NCBI GenBank assembly: GCA_002682825.1
Contig: NOKP01000017.1
Span: forward strand, 682,001-746,000
Direction: 5' to 3'
Length of the DNA: 64,000 bases
Origin: Neonectria sp. B-13
Lineage: Eukaryota; Ascomycota; Sordariomycetes; Hypocreales; Nectriaceae
Shown here: one piece after another, positions 10,395-22,417 of the stretch
How positions within the stretch are numbered: the first letter of the stretch is position 1
How the letters are laid out: each line of letters starts with the position of its first letter
Notes under the pieces: model-generated
The model's database searches: none
What the model was told of the DNA's origin: nothing
Seen by the model: the letters and a program-made list of their open reading frames with translations, nothing else
Translations under genes and position numbers: made by a program

Positions 10395-12256
10395 ATGAGT
10401 GACCCCGTCACCTCAAAGTCGCCCAGCAGCCTCCTCGAGGTTGAGGGGCACAACCCCGTCGACCATGGCACCGATCTCGATGAGAAGGCGCGTGCCGCCG
10501 ACTACAAGGCCGACGCGATTGAGGCAGAGAACGCCGAACACAACATGGGCGTGCTGCAAGCTGTTCAGGCTTACCCCATGGCCAGCCTGTGGGCTTTCGT
10601 CATGTCATGCACAATCGTGAGCTGCTCCCTTCCACCTTTGTGTCCAATTTGCTCTCGAATGATGGACTTACAACTAACCTCGTCGCAAGATTATGGAGTC
10701 GTACTGTGTCTTCCTCATAGGCAACTTCATCGCAGTCCCCAAGTTCGAAAGGCAGTACGGCATCACAACCCCAGATGATCCTAACAATTATTTTATTGAA
10801 AGCAAGTGGCAGTCGGCGCTTCAGGTGGGCGGGCCACTCGGCGCCCTCGTTGGCGTCGTCCTCGCTGGCCCTCTCACCAGCCGCATTGGATACCGTTGGG
10901 CGACCATCTCCGGTCTCATGCTGCTTAATGCCTTCATCTTCATCTTCTACTTCGCCAAGTCGCTTCCCATCATGTTGCTCGCCCAGCTTCTTGAGGGTAT
11001 TCCATGGGGCATCTTCATCGCCAACGCGCCAGCGTACTGCAGCGAGATCGTGCCGATCCAGCTAAGAGCACCCGCCACACAAATGCTGCAAATGTTCTGG
11101 GCCATCGGGGCCATCATTGTGGGGGCTATCACTTATGTGTATAATGAGTATGACTCTGAGGACGCATACAGGTTCGTTCCCCCCCACTCTACTATAGAAG
11201 GCTTCGCTTATATCTGTACCCTAGAATTCCTATTGCACTGCAGTGGATGTTCCCTACACCTCTTGCTATCCTCATCTTCTGCGCACCAGAATCACCTTGG
11301 TGGCTGGTTCGAAAGGGGCGTCTCGATGACGCAGCTCACGCCGTGGGCCGGCTAGGACGCTCATCGAAGATCGAGAACGCGAGCGAGAGCGTCGCCATGA
11401 TGCGTCGTACTATTGAGCTTGAGACGTCCGATAAGGAGCCCAGTCTTCTGGAACTTTTCAAGGGCACTGACCGCTACCGCACCCTCATTGTGTGTGGTGT
11501 GTACGCGGCCCAAAACCTCACTGGTAACCTTATTGCAAACCAGGCTGTTTACTTCTTCAAACGTAAAGTACCCCCCTTCGTCCTCTCTAACGCGAATGTA
11601 TAGACTAACACAACGCACAGAGGCCGGTATCAAGACTGACACAGCGTTCGCCCTGGGTCTCATCACTTCCGCCCTGCAAACTGTCATGGTCATGTTGTCT
11701 TGGATTCTCACAACATACCTCGGCCGCCGGACGATCTACGTGTGGGGTTCGGGCATCAACGTCGTTTTCCTTATTGCTCTCGGCATCGCAGGCTCTGTTG
11801 GACTGTCGAATGCCGCCTCTCTTGCCCAGGCCTCACTTGGTCTCATCGTCTCCGTCCTGTTCACCCTCGGCCCGGCTCCTGCCTCATGGGTCATCATCGG
11901 AGAAACCTCCGCCATTCGCCTCAGGCCGCTGACAACTGGTATCGGTCGCGGTTGCTATTACATTGTCAACATTCCTTGCATCTTCATCGCAAGCTACATG
12001 CTAAACCCCGAGGTAAGACTGCCTTGACACGATGTTTCTAGAATGACGGATGCTAACATAACAACAGTACGGAAATATGGGCGGCAAGTGCGGCTACGTC
12101 TGGGGTGCCACTGGTCTTATCTGCACAGTCATGGCGTTCTTCTACATACCGGAGATGAAGAATCGCTCCTACCGTGAGATTGACATCATGTTCAAGCGCA
12201 AGATCCCGGCTCGCCAGTGGAAGAAGACTGTCATTGATATCAACGATGATCAGTAG
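10395..12256 (+). CDS. MFS alpha-glucoside/maltose-type permease
   Basis: Plasma-membrane H+ symporter of the sugar_tr family, 540 residues. Exons are 10395-10616, 10690-11171, 11225-11562, 11621-12012 and 12068-12256. The long hydrophilic N-terminus, then LWAFVMSCTIIMESYC, PWGIFIANAPAYCSEI, a PESPWWLVRKGR loop and YFFKQAGIKTDTAF at the start of the second half are characteristic of the MAL-type alpha-glucoside permeases of fungi. PEMKNRSYREID closes the last helix, where other sugar porters have PETKG. About 12 membrane segments can be traced. No maltase/alpha-glucosidase gene is visible next to it, so the substrate is assigned by family only. Confidence 0.9.
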
Positions 12257-13857
12257 ATGGGCATGTCGCCTGGCAAAGAACGGTTTTGCTGTGTACAAGA
12301 GTCGGTTGTCATTGTCGGCAAAGAAGGGCGGCTTTGCCCCGTTGAGTTAGACTTGTCAACAAGCAGTACTGATTGATAAGGCCTATACTGATATTGATTG
12401 TTTGATTACTATGCTTACTGATAGAGGTCGCACGGCTGTGGAAATGCTTCATTCTGGAACTGGCGAGCTTAATTCTTCGTATTCAACGCCCCTTACAAAT
12501 AGAGACGATCCGGCAGGCATATTGATGCGCGGTGTGTGATTCATGTGTTACAAGTGCAGGTTATTGAAGCCCTTCAAGTTGTGTGCAAAGATACAATCTG
12601 TTTTAATCAGCGCACCTCCACCGCGTCCACAACTTGTACCACACCTTCAACTTCCCATTTTGGCCCTCCTAACTGAGCTTGCGTACGTACTCGTAAGGGT
12701 GAATGGTGTGCCATGGACGTTGAGCCTCCACGTCAAGGTCTGCAAGGGATCTGCAAAGTCGCTAGTACATCCGTCCAGGCGTGTATTTTGGTTTAGGCGC
12801 AGGTCCCTGATACCGACCGCTTGGGCTGTCGTCTTCGTCAATAAATAAAGCGATATGACTTGGGATGGCGAGAGTAGAGAAAATACTTGATAGACAAACA
12901 GCTTTCAAGCGGACTGGACTTGACTTGACCTGTGCTTTGGGTCGGGACATATCTGAATGTGACAACGGGAGTCAGTGTGCGGAGACGTAAGCACCCATTG
13001 CTTTCTCGACTACCAAACGACAACTTGGAATTATATCTTTAACCATGATGGAATTGATACCAGACGGAAGGTCTCAGCAAGAGAAATTCAGTGACTATAC
13101 TTTAGCTTGCACGAATGTGATTCTCAGGAAGAGCCAGCGTGTTTATTGGCATCTCAATTATTTTGCCCAAGAGGATGTTACGTTACACGAGCCAGCTTAC
13201 CCTATGCGCCGGATCGGGGCTTCCGCGCATCCCCGCGTATTTGTAACGGTGGAGTTAGTATCTCTTAACTCCATGGGCCATCGCCCAGCGCCGTAGTAGC
13301 GCCGCCCGTAGTGGCGTCTGAATGGAAGAGAGAACTGGTCCCGCTCCGGGCTCCGGGGTAGCTACGGGGAAGCCGGCAATAACTGGGGGCTAGCCTCGCG
13401 CTCCAGGTCGCGATTGGCCCGGTTCGTCCTGGCATCCATCTTGGAGATTGGAGAGGTGGGACCTGTGATAGGGGCGTCTAAAGGCGGTCCTAGTATCCAT
13501 CCCTCCATCCTGGATTCGATGTGGGTGGAAAAGCAACTCGAGGTATACATCACCACCATGCACACCGCACTCCTCCACCAGCATTTCCTTGCATGTCTTT
13601 GAGGCATACCTGTGATGCCCCCGTCGACATATCCCACCGAGGGCATGAGGACCATCATAGAAACCCTTGAGTACTTTGGCCAAAGAGTTTGTGGCCACTC
13701 GATGAACCCAGGTGAGTGCGGTATGGATAAAAGCTCTTTGATTAGATCCAATCTATGTAAGGTACCGTTACTGAAATTCCAGATAGCGCTAGAGCGACCA
13801 CTATGTACCCAGCATCCTGTTCGGGATTGAATATACCCTTCTTCTACTTGCCACTTC
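12257..13857. other. Intergenic between two convergent transporter genes
   Basis: Nothing coding could be supported. Open frames on both strands are short, overlapping and without family motifs. Confidence 0.55.
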
Positions 13858-15524
13858 CTAAGATTCCTCAAATACCTCGTTGGAAGATACAACTTTGGTT
13901 TTGCCATCCCTCCACTTCTGCAATACCGGGATACCGATACCAGTCCAAAGAGTCAACGCAAGTACCCAAGCCAGGGCGCTAGGCCAGCCATGAGTCTGCT
14001 TGAATTCAGGAGCTTGTCCACTGGGCAGTTGCAACTGCTGGAACGGTATGACAACGGCCTGACCAACCGACACCATAAAACCTAGGATGAATGCCCGCTT
14101 CTGCTGATCGCCACCGCAGGCCTCGTTGGTCCATCCAGCTAGGAGCGGCGTGTAGCAGCCATAGCATCCCAGAAGGATGAAAGCAGCCATTCGCAAGTCG
14201 TGGGGTACGCTCCAAGCCACGAGGACAGCGTAGCAAAACGTGAGCAAGGAGCCGACGCCAAAGCACACGGGACCGCGGTTCCCGATCTTGTCGGCAATGT
14301 ACCCAGTTGATATCATGAACAGGAAGTTGACAGCGCCAATGCATGTGGGGATGTTGTTGATCTCGGGGATTGTGTACCAGCCGGTCGATTTGAGGTATAG
14401 TGTGAAGTACTGGATAGCGTAGGAACCGCACGTGAGGGTCCAGAACGAATAGCCTGCTGTGAAGGCGTACACTTGCCAGGAACCAAAGATACGGCGGATC
14501 ACGGACCAGTCCATCTTACCAACAGGCTTACGGCCCTCCTCTTCGATACGCTCTCGGGAACGGTCCTTTTCCCAATCCGTCAACCAGAATGCTTGGGTTG
14601 TGTGGGGAGTATCAGGGAAGCAGAACTAAGCAGTCAGCAACCGAAACGCGATTTGCAGAAGCTCAGAGCACTTACAACACCGTAAATGGCAACGGGGATT
14701 CCGAGGATAAAGTCGAAGATGAAGAGCCAACGCCACGCTGACATACCGCCTTTACCATGCATACCAGTGAACAGCGCCGATTGCAAATAGCCGCTGAACA
14801 TTTGTCCGAGAACGCCACTCACAACGAAGAGGCCGCTGCGGCGCGCCAGCTCACTCTTGCGATACCAGGAGCCCAGACAGTACATGACTCCCGGCCACGC
14901 CGCTGACTCAAAGAGGCCGATGAAGAATCGAAGGATGTAGAACTGATATGCGTGGTCGCACTTGTATAGAAAGAGGACAAACAGAGACCAAGCGAAGAGG
15001 CAGCCAGTCAGCCAGAAGCGAGGGCGGACAATCGTCAGCATCAGATTGGAAAAGGTGCCACCAATGATGGTACCTAACAGTTGTGAGTAAGTCGCCTAAT
15101 AAATGAGAGTTGACTCAGAAACTCACCGATACTGAAGTAGGTGTTCATCCATGAAAGCTCATTACCTGGACCAAAGCCCAGCTCTTCGGCCATGCCCGAG
15201 ACGTACGCATTGGAGATGTTGTTCTGATCTAGCTGCACGACGTTTAGCAACGGAACCAGTGATGCGACTTGGAAATCGTCTTACCTGCTTAATAAAGAAA
15301 GTGAGACATGAGAAGCTCAGGAGGAACCAGTCGAGCTTCAAGATCAGCCTTTTCTCCTTGCGTGATGTGCCCGGCTCATGCCAATGGAAAAATCCAGAAA
15401 TGGTAGACGGCTTCTGGGGCGGCGGAGTGGGGGAGTCTTTTCCGTTGGCCGACTCGGCGATGGATGTCGTGAGATTAACTTCCCCGGCAATCGGGTCCGG
15501 CTTGGAATCTGTTTTGTCGGCCAT
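13858..15524 (-). CDS. Allantoate permease-type (Dal5 family) MFS transporter
   Basis: Membrane transporter of the anion:cation symporter family, 503 residues. Exons on the minus strand are 15524-15285, 15232-15127, 15073-14676 and 14625-13858. Family features are the LDWFLL and FIKQLDQNNISNAYVSGM region in helix 1, GMAEELGFGPGNE, the FIGLFESAAWPGVMYCLGSWYRKSELARR signature running from helix 4 into the following loop (only its hallmarks listed), and the long central loop before GSWQVYAF. Characterised relatives carry allantoate, ureidosuccinate, nicotinate, biotin or small peptides. It precedes, on the same strand, a prolyl-aminopeptidase-like hydrolase. With the divergent oxoprolinase this suggests uptake of small N-containing acids or peptides, which is inference. 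Confidence 0.9.
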
Positions 15525-16447
15525 GTTCGGAATCCCAATGTTGACCGTGTCGGACTGGGGATTTCTTTTTGGCGACGGAGATCGCAGCGCTTCAGCAGGG
15601 CTGATCGCTTGTAGTTGGCAGATGAATTGAATCCTGTTCTAGGTAAAGCAGCCACTGCTGTCAGCGATGGAGCGTTGAGGGCTAGAATATATCATTTGTC
15701 TGATGCAACGAGCGCTGTTGACCGTGAAGACCAGTCACCTTATCATCATCTCGCTCTGCCGGCAGGTTTAGCCTGGCTGCTTTGAAGTTGCTGCGACGTG
15801 CTTTGGAGGGGCGAGCACGAAATTGCCCAGAGCGGCAATTATTCGGTGCCGTTCCGACCGGCACCAGGGATCCTGGGGGAAGATGGTACGGAATTGTCTC
15901 ATCAGTGCCGGTCTTTTCTCCTTTAGTTCATTCTCGGGCGGCCTACTGTCGGACAAACTCCGTCAGCCCCTGCTTAGTGTGGCGTGTGGATAACGGATTC
16001 AAAGAGAGGAGCCGGCACTATCGACTCACCAGGCGGACTTGTGAGTCGGACGTCCTCCGACAGCTAACCTAGCACTACACTACGAAAGGTGCGGAATGCT
16101 AAACCATATAGCCTTCTTCCATTATCGCCGAGTTACTTGTGCGGATTGAGAGGGGAATTGGCTTTGCACTACTCCTACTGGCGTGAAAATTGCCCTCGTT
16201 CATGACACAAGTAAGGTGGAGAGAGAAACGCGAAGAGATCCTATCGTTGATTTCATCGACGTTATGCTGCTCTTGGTTTACAAGCCCTATGCAATCGGCT
16301 GTAAGAAAACTCCATGCTTTTATATTCTCTATCACAGTAAGGTCAAAACCCCTACATTGTTGGCTGAACCTAGAGCAATTGATGTCATGTCCCGCCACCT
16401 TTCGGGTTGTGAAGTGCCAACACTACTGCTTGGCCTTCAATGCGATT
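15525..16447. other. Intergenic, no gene seen
   Basis: Promoter of the Dal5-type permease (left end) and 3' flank of the hydrolase (right end). No further gene was seen. Confidence 0.55.
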
Positions 16448-17519
16448 CTAAACACCCACAAGTGTCCTGATTTCTGGAAGCACCAGGTCAGGCCGCTCAG
16501 CATGAACGCCGTGATTTGCGCCCTTCACAATGAATATCCTGGCGTCAGGAATTTTGTCGCTAATGATTTTGGAGTTCTCTGTCGCTGTATATTAGCTGTC
16601 TGTTGTGAATCATTAGCAATACGGCAGGGATTGTGACCTATGGGGCAGATCCAGTCGCGATCTCCAACCAGGACGAGTGTTTTCGCAGTGATGTTTCCCA
16701 GTTTCTCAGTGTAGTCAAAGTACTTCTCCTGGTTCGAGTATAGGTCATCTATCCCGTGGTGAGCGTACAACCTCTATAATGTGTGCACCTTTACTCACTG
16801 TGTGACTCAGCCACGTAGACAGTGCTCAGACATGTACGGAGTCCGGCATCTGCGTCATAGTTTTCGCTGTATAGTGGTAGCATAGCGAAGTGAACGAGTT
16901 TGAACTCTTCATCATCCTTGAAAGAGCCAAAGACCTTGTTTCGTAACATGTCCGTGGAAAATTTCGGAGCCTTGCTCATTCTCTCTTCTAAGATTTTGAT
17001 GGCACCCTCTTCGTCTGTTTCACTTGTGGTCAATCAAAGAACTCGGGATACAGGAAAATAGTTGAAACCTACGATGATGCGAGGGTGCCGTGCCTCGAAG
17101 CACCAGATGAGACACAAATGGAGCATACTTGATAGCATAGTACTGGGCGAGGAACCCGCCAAAGCTTCCGCCGCAAATGATGACCTGTTTGTCTGGGCCT
17201 GCAAACTGTTTTCTTATCTGGTCAACATCGTCGACGATCTGCTCAAAGGTGTAGGGCTTGGTGCGCGAGCTCTGGCCATGTCCTCGGTAGTCGAATGACA
17301 AGACTCGGAGCTTGTCGCTGAGTCGACTATACACTTCGTAGTCTTTCCTGTGATCCCCTTATCAAACGTTGGCTTCGTGCTCTTCATCAGACTAGGGACA
17401 AGGTGTCTATTCCTACCCATTCCTCTACCTCCGTGGAGCGTGATCATGAGCGGCGCATCGCCAGGACCACAAATTTCATAGGCCAAATTGGCACCGTTAA
17501 TTGTCACAAACTGCGGCAT
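16448..17519 (-). CDS. Alpha/beta hydrolase, prolyl aminopeptidase-like (peptidase S33 family)
   Basis: Soluble alpha/beta-hydrolase of 283 residues. Exons on the minus strand are 17519-17417, 17357-17073, 17014-16799, 16748-16638 and 16584-16448. The join after exon 1 gives HGGRGMGDHRKDY, the oxyanion-hole region of proline iminopeptidases. The nucleophile elbow is GGSFGG, the acid lies in VGDRDWICP and the histidine in GANHGVHAE, so the triad looks complete. The family cleaves N-terminal proline or related residues from peptides, and some members act on amides or esters. The gene is divergent from the 5-oxoprolinase at 18104 with a 584-base shared promoter. The last intron has a weak donor (GTCACA), yet the frame and motif spacing require it. 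Confidence 0.85.
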
Positions 17520-18103
17520 CTTGGCGTTGGTGATGTAAAATCGTAATCAGGTGAAGAAGACTCGCTTACAACACGCAGAAGAGTCGATGACTAGACTCGG
17601 CAGCGTTCGGACTTGTGGGTGACGACAGGAGAGGGGGATTAATTGACATGACTCGAGTGAATCGCTGATGGTTGCGGGCTATTCGCGGCCATGGAGATTG
17701 CGTGTCTAGCTGGAGTCGGGGAGGGCCGACACAGCACACACGATATCGGACCCTCACCGCCTCATCGCACTAAATATCCCAAAATGGAGATTTTCGGACT
17801 AGTCCCGACTATCAGCGACGTGGACTAGCTAGTGACATCACGTTGGTATCGGGGTGGTTTTTCCAATGGCGCAATCGCCCCTAAATTGACTGGCTCTACG
17901 GATAGGGATAGAGCCTTGAGTGAGGACTTCAACAATGGATTGATAATTCATGCAGGGATACTTTGGGAACCCAGACTGATGCATCACTGTGAATACCTGC
18001 TTAAGACTGTAGAAGGTCCTCGCTGTGCCATCTGGATCAGGGGCCGAGCTTTAAAGCAGAAGAAATTACCTCGTCGCATCGCCGACTGCCATTCTCTTCT
18101 ACC
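17520..18103. promoter_or_regulatory. Divergent promoter of hydrolase and 5-oxoprolinase genes
   Basis: A 584-base region between two head-to-head start codons. It contains CGG-N7-CCG at 17795-17807, the type of inverted CGG pair bound by Zn2Cys6 dimers; a Zn2Cys6 gene lies at 22418-24752. No TATA box is obvious. Confidence 0.5.
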
Positions 18104-21100
18104 ATGACCGGAATCAACATTTCTATCGACCGAGGTGGCACATTTTGCGATGTAATCGCTCATGTGGACAACCGGGACCCCATCATCTTCAAGCTGCTCT
18201 CCGAGGATCCTTCAAAGTATCCGGATGCGCCAACGGAAGCAATTCGTCGCGTGCTTGAGGTGGTGGAGGGCAAGTCCATCCCTGTGGGAGAGAAGTTGGA
18301 TGGATCAGGGATCGGTAAGAAATATCTCGCGCTATTCTTTGATTCGGATCATGCGTCTCTGACGTAGAACAACAGCATCATGCCGTGTAGGCACTACCAT
18401 CGCCACTAACGCCTTGTTGACGGGCAATGGCGAGAAATTCGCTTTGGTGACAACGAAAGGTGCGTGCGAGTATAGCTGAGACCTTGCGTATTCTGTTAAC
18501 TCACAACTACAGGCTTCAAAGACGTCTGCGTTATCGGTGATCAGTCGCGGCCTAAACTGTTTGATCTGAACATCCGCAAGGCCAAGGCGCTTCATTCGAC
18601 TGTTGTCGAGGTTGAAGAGCGCATCACCATCGAGGATTACGAACTCAATCCGTTCCCACTTGACAAGGAAACGGCTCTCAAAGACCCGAATCTGGTCCAA
18701 ACACACAGCGGAGAGATCATACGTGTTCTCCAGCGGCCCGAACCTGCAACGGTGCGGCAGCAGCTGCAGAAAATTCGCAACAAGGGCTACACTTCGCTTG
18801 CCGTATCCTTTATGCACGCCTACCTATACCCGGATCACGAGAACTTGGTGGCTGAACTGGCTCACGAGGTTGGGTTCCATTATGTCACAACGTCGTCTGG
18901 TACCAGCCCGTCGATCAAGTACGTCACACGCAGCAACTCAACTTGCTCCGAGGCTTATCTTTATCCTGTCATCAAACGGTACATCAACAGCTTCGAGGAC
19001 GGTTTCAAGATCCTTCCACGGCGTGTTGAATTCATGTGCTCGGATGGCGGGCTGAAAGAATCCAGCAAGTTCCGGGGCAACGAAGCGCTTTTGAGCGGCC
19101 CTGCAGGCGGTATTGTCGGTGCGGCAAGGGCTTGCTTCGATGCCACTGACGGCACGCCGATCATAGGATTCGACATGGGCGGTACGAGTACAGATGTGTC
19201 GAGGTTCGACGGGAAGTACGACTACCTGGCACAAACCGTGATTGCTGGCCGGACCATTACGGTCCCAATGCTCAACATTGCTACCGTTGCAGCTGGGGGC
19301 GGTTCAATCTTATTCGCCCGCAACGGCCTTCTTGTCGTAGGCCCAGAGTCCGCAGGTGCTTATCCTGGACCAGCGTGTTACCGAAAGGGCGGCCCCTTGA
19401 CCGTTACTGACGCCAACCTCTTCCTCGGACGTCTAGTCCTGTCGTCTTTCCCGGCCATCTTTGGTGAAAACGCCGATCAGCCTCTCGATGCGGAAATTAT
19501 CGCCGTCAAGTTCCAAGAGATTACAGCCGAGTTTAACAACCAGACCTCGCAGAACTTAACCGCCGAGCAGGTCGCTTACGGATTCCTGGACATTGCCAAC
19601 GAAACCATGGGCAGGCCTATTCGCAACACCACTGAGGCGCGCGGCTATGCGCCTGAGAAGCACAATCTTGTCAGCTTCGGTGGTGCTGGCGGTCAACACG
19701 CATGTTCGATTGCCAACAAGTTGGGAATCAACCGTATTTTGATCCATAAATGGTCATCATTGTTATCGGCATATGGGATCTCCCAGGCTGACCTTCAATA
19801 CGAGACCTTTGTGCCGTTTGCTGCAAAACTTACGAGTGGCGTACTCGGAGAGGTGGAAACCCGTCTGATGGCCCTGAAGAACACAGTGGCCGCTGAGCTT
19901 ACCGCCCAAGGCGCCGGCCCAGATTCAATCCAGTTTGATGAATCCCTGGTTCTCAAGTACTTTGGAACAGATACGAACCTTACCATCTCCAAGTCCAACG
20001 ATGGAGACTATGCTGCCGCTTTTAAAGCCGAGCATGTCCGAGAATTTGCATTCTCCATGGATCGGCCCATTGTCATAGAATCGATCAAAGTTCGGGGATC
20101 AGGAGTCACCAGCCAGCGAGTCGAGGAGGTCTCGGCGCTGAAGGAGAAAGCACAAACTCCCAACTTCACATTACTACCAGCGTCCATGACTCAAAAGGTG
20201 TACGTGGACGGCTTGTGGCAAGATGCTGGAGTCTACAGGCTCGAGACATTGCAACCGGCCAGTGTCATTGATGGACCAGCTTTGGTCATCGATGACACTC
20301 AGACGATTCTGGTTGAGTCCAACTATCGTGCTTATATCCTGTCTAACCATGTTCTTCTCGAGAAGGAGGACGACAGCAAACTCCCCGTGAAGACGGCCTC
20401 GAACATTCAAAATGCGCTTTCACCTGCGTCCCTAGATCCCATCAGACTCTCTGTCTTCGCCCACCGGTTCATGGCCATTGCAGAACAAATGGGCAATACG
20501 CTGCAGAGGACTTCTATATCCACTAGCATAAAAGAACGTCTGGACTTTTCCTGTGCCATCTTCTCTCCTGAAGGCAAGCTTATCGCCAACGCCCCCCACA
20601 TCCCCATTCACCTGGGTTCTATGCAATTTGCGATTCAAGCACAACATCGTCATTGGCTTCATAAGTTACATGATGGAGACGTTCTACTGACGAATCACCC
20701 TCAGTGGGGTGGCACACATTTGCCTGATATCACCGTTGTGACCCCCGTCTTTGTCAATGCGGAAATTGCATTTTACGTGGCTTCTCGCGGCCATCACACG
20801 GATATTGGCGGGAAAGGTATCACAAGCATGATGCCCGAGTCGCGCTTCTTATGGGAGGAAGGACTGAATGTCAAGTCTATGAAAATTGTCAGCGGCGGAA
20901 AATTTCTCGAGGACGAGGTTCGGGCTGCCTTTGAGAAAGCAGGCTCGTATCCGGGCTGTAGCACCACACGCCGCCTTGCCGATAATATTTCAGACCTCAA
21001 GGCACAAACATCGGCAAATCAGCGCGGTATTACGCTGCTAAGGAAACTGTGCGAAGAGTACTCGGTTCTAGAGGTCCACCGCTACATGAAAGGAATACAG

Positions 21101-22134
21101 GACAACGCCGAGTATGCGGTCCGGGAGTTTTTTAAAGCCATTGCCAAAGAACATCCCGAGCCACTGACTTCAACAGACTATCTTGATGATGGCACGGCCA
21201 TGGCTCTGACTATCAAGATTAACCCAGAGACTGGTGGTGCTCTCTACGATTTTTCTGGCTCAGGTCCTCAGATGTATGCCAACTACAACTGCCCAATCTC
21301 CATTTGCCATTCGGCGATTATATATACTATTCGCTGTCTTCTGGGTGCGGAGATCCCCCTCAACGAAGGCTGCCTCGCGCCGGTCGAGATCTGTGTGCCA
21401 CGGGGATCCGTTTTGAACCCCACGCCGACTGTGGCCATCTGTGGATCTACCTTGGCCAGTCAAAGAGTCATTGATACAATATTGCGTGCCTTTGGACGCT
21501 ACGGCGCCAGTCAGGGATGCGCCAGCAGCTTTGGATGGGGAATGGGCGGCAAAGACCCCGAGACCGGAAAGATCACGCCTGGGTGGAACTACGGCGAATC
21601 GATTGGTGGCGGCGTTGGTGCTGGTCACGGATATCACGCAGAAGACGCAGTTCATGTGAGTGAAGTTGCAACCCAGACTTCAAAGGAATGCTAACAGACC
21701 CGGACAAGGTTCACTCCACTAACACGCGTGGAACCGACCCCGAGGTCGTCGAGAAACGCACAGCTGTGCTAGTCCGACGGAACGAAATTCGGCAAGGGAG
21801 CGGAGGCAAGGGTCAGTGGAACGGTGGAAATGGTATCAAGCGTGAGATTGAGGCCAGGGTGCCTCTCAAATTCAGCATTCTGAGTGATCGCCGGGTCTAC
21901 CGGCCTTACGGCATGAAAGGGGGCGGGCCTGGAGAGAAGGGAATGAATATAGCGTACATGTTCAACGATGAGGGCCAACTGGAGGAAGTCAACCTTGGAG
22001 GCAAGGCGGTGGTCCAGCTTCGGCCTGGGGAGTACATCCAGATTAACACGCCCGGTGGAGGTGCGTATGGTGTAGCGGAGGGTGGTAACGGAGCCACAGA
22101 GGGTACTGACGATCTCCACCGAGGATATGTATAG
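18104..22134 (+). CDS. 5-oxoprolinase / hydantoinase A-B fusion
   Basis: Cytosolic enzyme of 1282 residues, the usual size of eukaryotic ATP-dependent 5-oxoprolinase, which opens 5-oxo-L-proline to glutamate; hydantoinase activity is the alternative in this family. Exons are 18104-18314, 18391-18459, 18513-21655 and 21709-22134. The N-terminal half is HyuA-like, with DRGGTFCDV near residue 10, GTTIATNALL, and GFDMGGTSTDVSR near residue 315, the phosphate-binding motifs of the actin-like fold. The C-terminal half is HyuB-like, starting near residue 760, with GHHTDIGG near 850 and GGGAYG close to the end. No break is seen. It is divergent from an aminopeptidase-like hydrolase and followed by a convergent Zn2Cys6 regulator. 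Together they may form a glutathione/pyroglutamyl-peptide or hydantoin salvage group, which is inference. Confidence 0.92.
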
Positions 22135-22417
22135 TATGATTGTAACCTAAGCTGTCGCTTTCACTGAAGGGTCCTGGCATACACTCGATTTTGACAGGCA
22201 ATTCTTTGTTGTTAGCAGAATCATGTGCTCACCTTGGTGACTTGCAGGTGGGAGACCTGACTGAATTGGATGAGGACAAGTTCATTGACAATGGTACTTT
22301 TGACATCGGTCGTACTGCTTCTGCAATGCGAAATCCCATTCGTTATAGTTACTTGAGCGTATAGAACAGTGACTCGGGTGGAAGCCCCTATAATAGTTGC
22401 AATTTGAAGCGAACACT

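Noticed and set aside
9875..10402. 175-codon plus-strand open frame
   Set aside because: It spans the minisatellite and overlaps the permease start; no family motifs.
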